From the NCBI GenBank assembly GCA_963810485.1, contig CAWENQ010000006.1, positions 1 through 64,000 on the forward strand: 64,000 nt of DNA. Reading direction: 5' to 3'. A model generated the notes under the pieces. The model saw nothing but the letters and a program-made list of their open reading frames with translations, was not told the DNA's origin and did no database searches. Below, piece by piece: positions 63,685 to 64,000 of the stretch. Made by a program: the position numbers and the translations under genes. The stretch's first letter is position 1, and each line of letters begins with the position of its first letter. Source of the DNA: DATKFM01 sp963810485. Lineage in GTDB: Bacteria > Pseudomonadota > Alphaproteobacteria > Dongiales > Dongiaceae.

Positions 63685-64000
63685 TTGCGCGTAATCCAGT
63701 TTCAAGACGACAACGGTCAGCGGCGGGTTGGACTCGTGGAGGCCGACGGCGATCATGCGATCGCCCTCAAGGGCTTTTCGACCACCTATGAACTTGCCAA
63801 CGCCGCGCTCGACCGCGGCGTTGGACTTGCCGCCCTTGTCAGCGAGGCGGCATCGGGCGAACGCGTCGACTATGCCGCCCTGCTCAAGGCCGGGCGCGTA
63901 TTGCCGCCCGTCGATCATCCGGAGCCAGCGCGGTTCCTGATCACCGGCACCGGCCTGACCCACACCGGCAGCGCGGCCGCACGCAACAAGATGCACACGG
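63685..64000 (+). CDS. AraD1/FAH-family protein, N-terminal part (cut by window end)
   Basis: A TTG start at 63,685 follows GGAGG at good spacing. The frame reads LRVIQFQDDNGQRRVGLVEADG, and later ARFLITGTGLTHTGSAAARNKMH, the signature of AraD1-family proteins (fumarylacetoacetate-hydrolase-like fold). These include 2-keto-3-deoxy-sugar-acid dehydratases of pentose and uronate pathways. About 105 residues are inside the window and the gene continues beyond it. Confidence 0.82.
   Translation, partial: MRVIQFQDDNGQRRVGLVEADGDHAIALKGFSTTYELANAALDRGVGLAALVSEAASGERVDYAALLKAGRVLPPVDHPEPARFLITGTGLTHTGSAAARNKMHT

Overview
The window is almost entirely one alphaproteobacterial chromosome segment, probably from a Rhodospirillales-like organism. 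The signs are an intact hom-glpX-recJ order, polyhydroxybutyrate genes (phaC, bdhA), two-gene Tad fragments, many solute-binding-protein ABC importers, L13/S9 and a CtrA-type box. The first ~2.1 kb does not fit this. It has extreme GC and encodes an MFS transporter end, an isochorismate synthase and a nitroreductase end of actinobacterial flavour, and it joins the alphaproteobacterial DNA in the middle of recJ at about 2,120. I read this as a chimeric contig join. About twenty genes carry frameshifts. At many of these sites removing one inserted base restores the expected protein, so they look like sequence errors and not gene decay. I annotate such loci as single genes across the shifts.

Layout. 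1-2,121: foreign fragment. 2,119-6,234 (minus): recJ (cut), glpX, hom, an OmpA-like lipoprotein. 6,383-9,267 (plus): PHA synthase, a secreted hypothetical, a GNAT enzyme. 9,268-11,947: REP-like hairpins, then gamma-carbonic anhydrase-like, argC and beta-carbonic anhydrase (minus). 12,157-16,395: TadE/TadG-like pair and a membrane hybrid histidine kinase. 16,409-21,500: CorA transporter (minus), diverging from a sugar-type ABC importer operon with an SDR. 21,538-26,761: an inverted pair of REP elements, then a TauT/NitT-type importer operon with a fumarylpyruvate-hydrolase-like enzyme, controlled by a divergent GntR gene with three palindromic operators. 26,768-32,455: epimerase, arsR-SRPBCC-GST operon, MarC, BNR-repeat protein plus MoaD-like protein, CBS protein. 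32,701-40,899: a protein of seven peptidoglycan-binding repeats, small hypotheticals, transglutaminase, sulfotransferase, ketopantoate-reductase-like enzyme, secreted hydrolase, cysteine hydrolase. 40,979-45,748: branched-chain amino-acid-type importer with a fused LivG-LivF ATPase, closed by a strong terminator. 46,319-53,618: FMN/Fe-S oxidoreductase, rpsI-rplM, hydrolase and flavin reductase, GNAT, bdhA and patatin. 53,758-61,892: a TPR histidine kinase and, diverging from it, a probable RiPP locus. 61,902-64,000: glutamine amidotransferase, small ORFs and the start of an AraD1/FAH-family gene.

The most interesting locus is 56,103-59,168. A 75-residue peptide with seven Arg-His-Ala-Ser/Gly units is preceded by a perfect CtrA-type box and followed by an intrinsic terminator. 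Then come a YcaO enzyme and a TfuA protein, overlapping by 4 bp. YcaO plus TfuA is the known backbone-thioamidation pair, so this looks like a ribosomal peptide modification system acting on a His-Ala-Ser repeat precursor. Four of the five downstream genes may be cotranscribed with it, ending in an O-acetylhomoserine sulfhydrylase-like enzyme.
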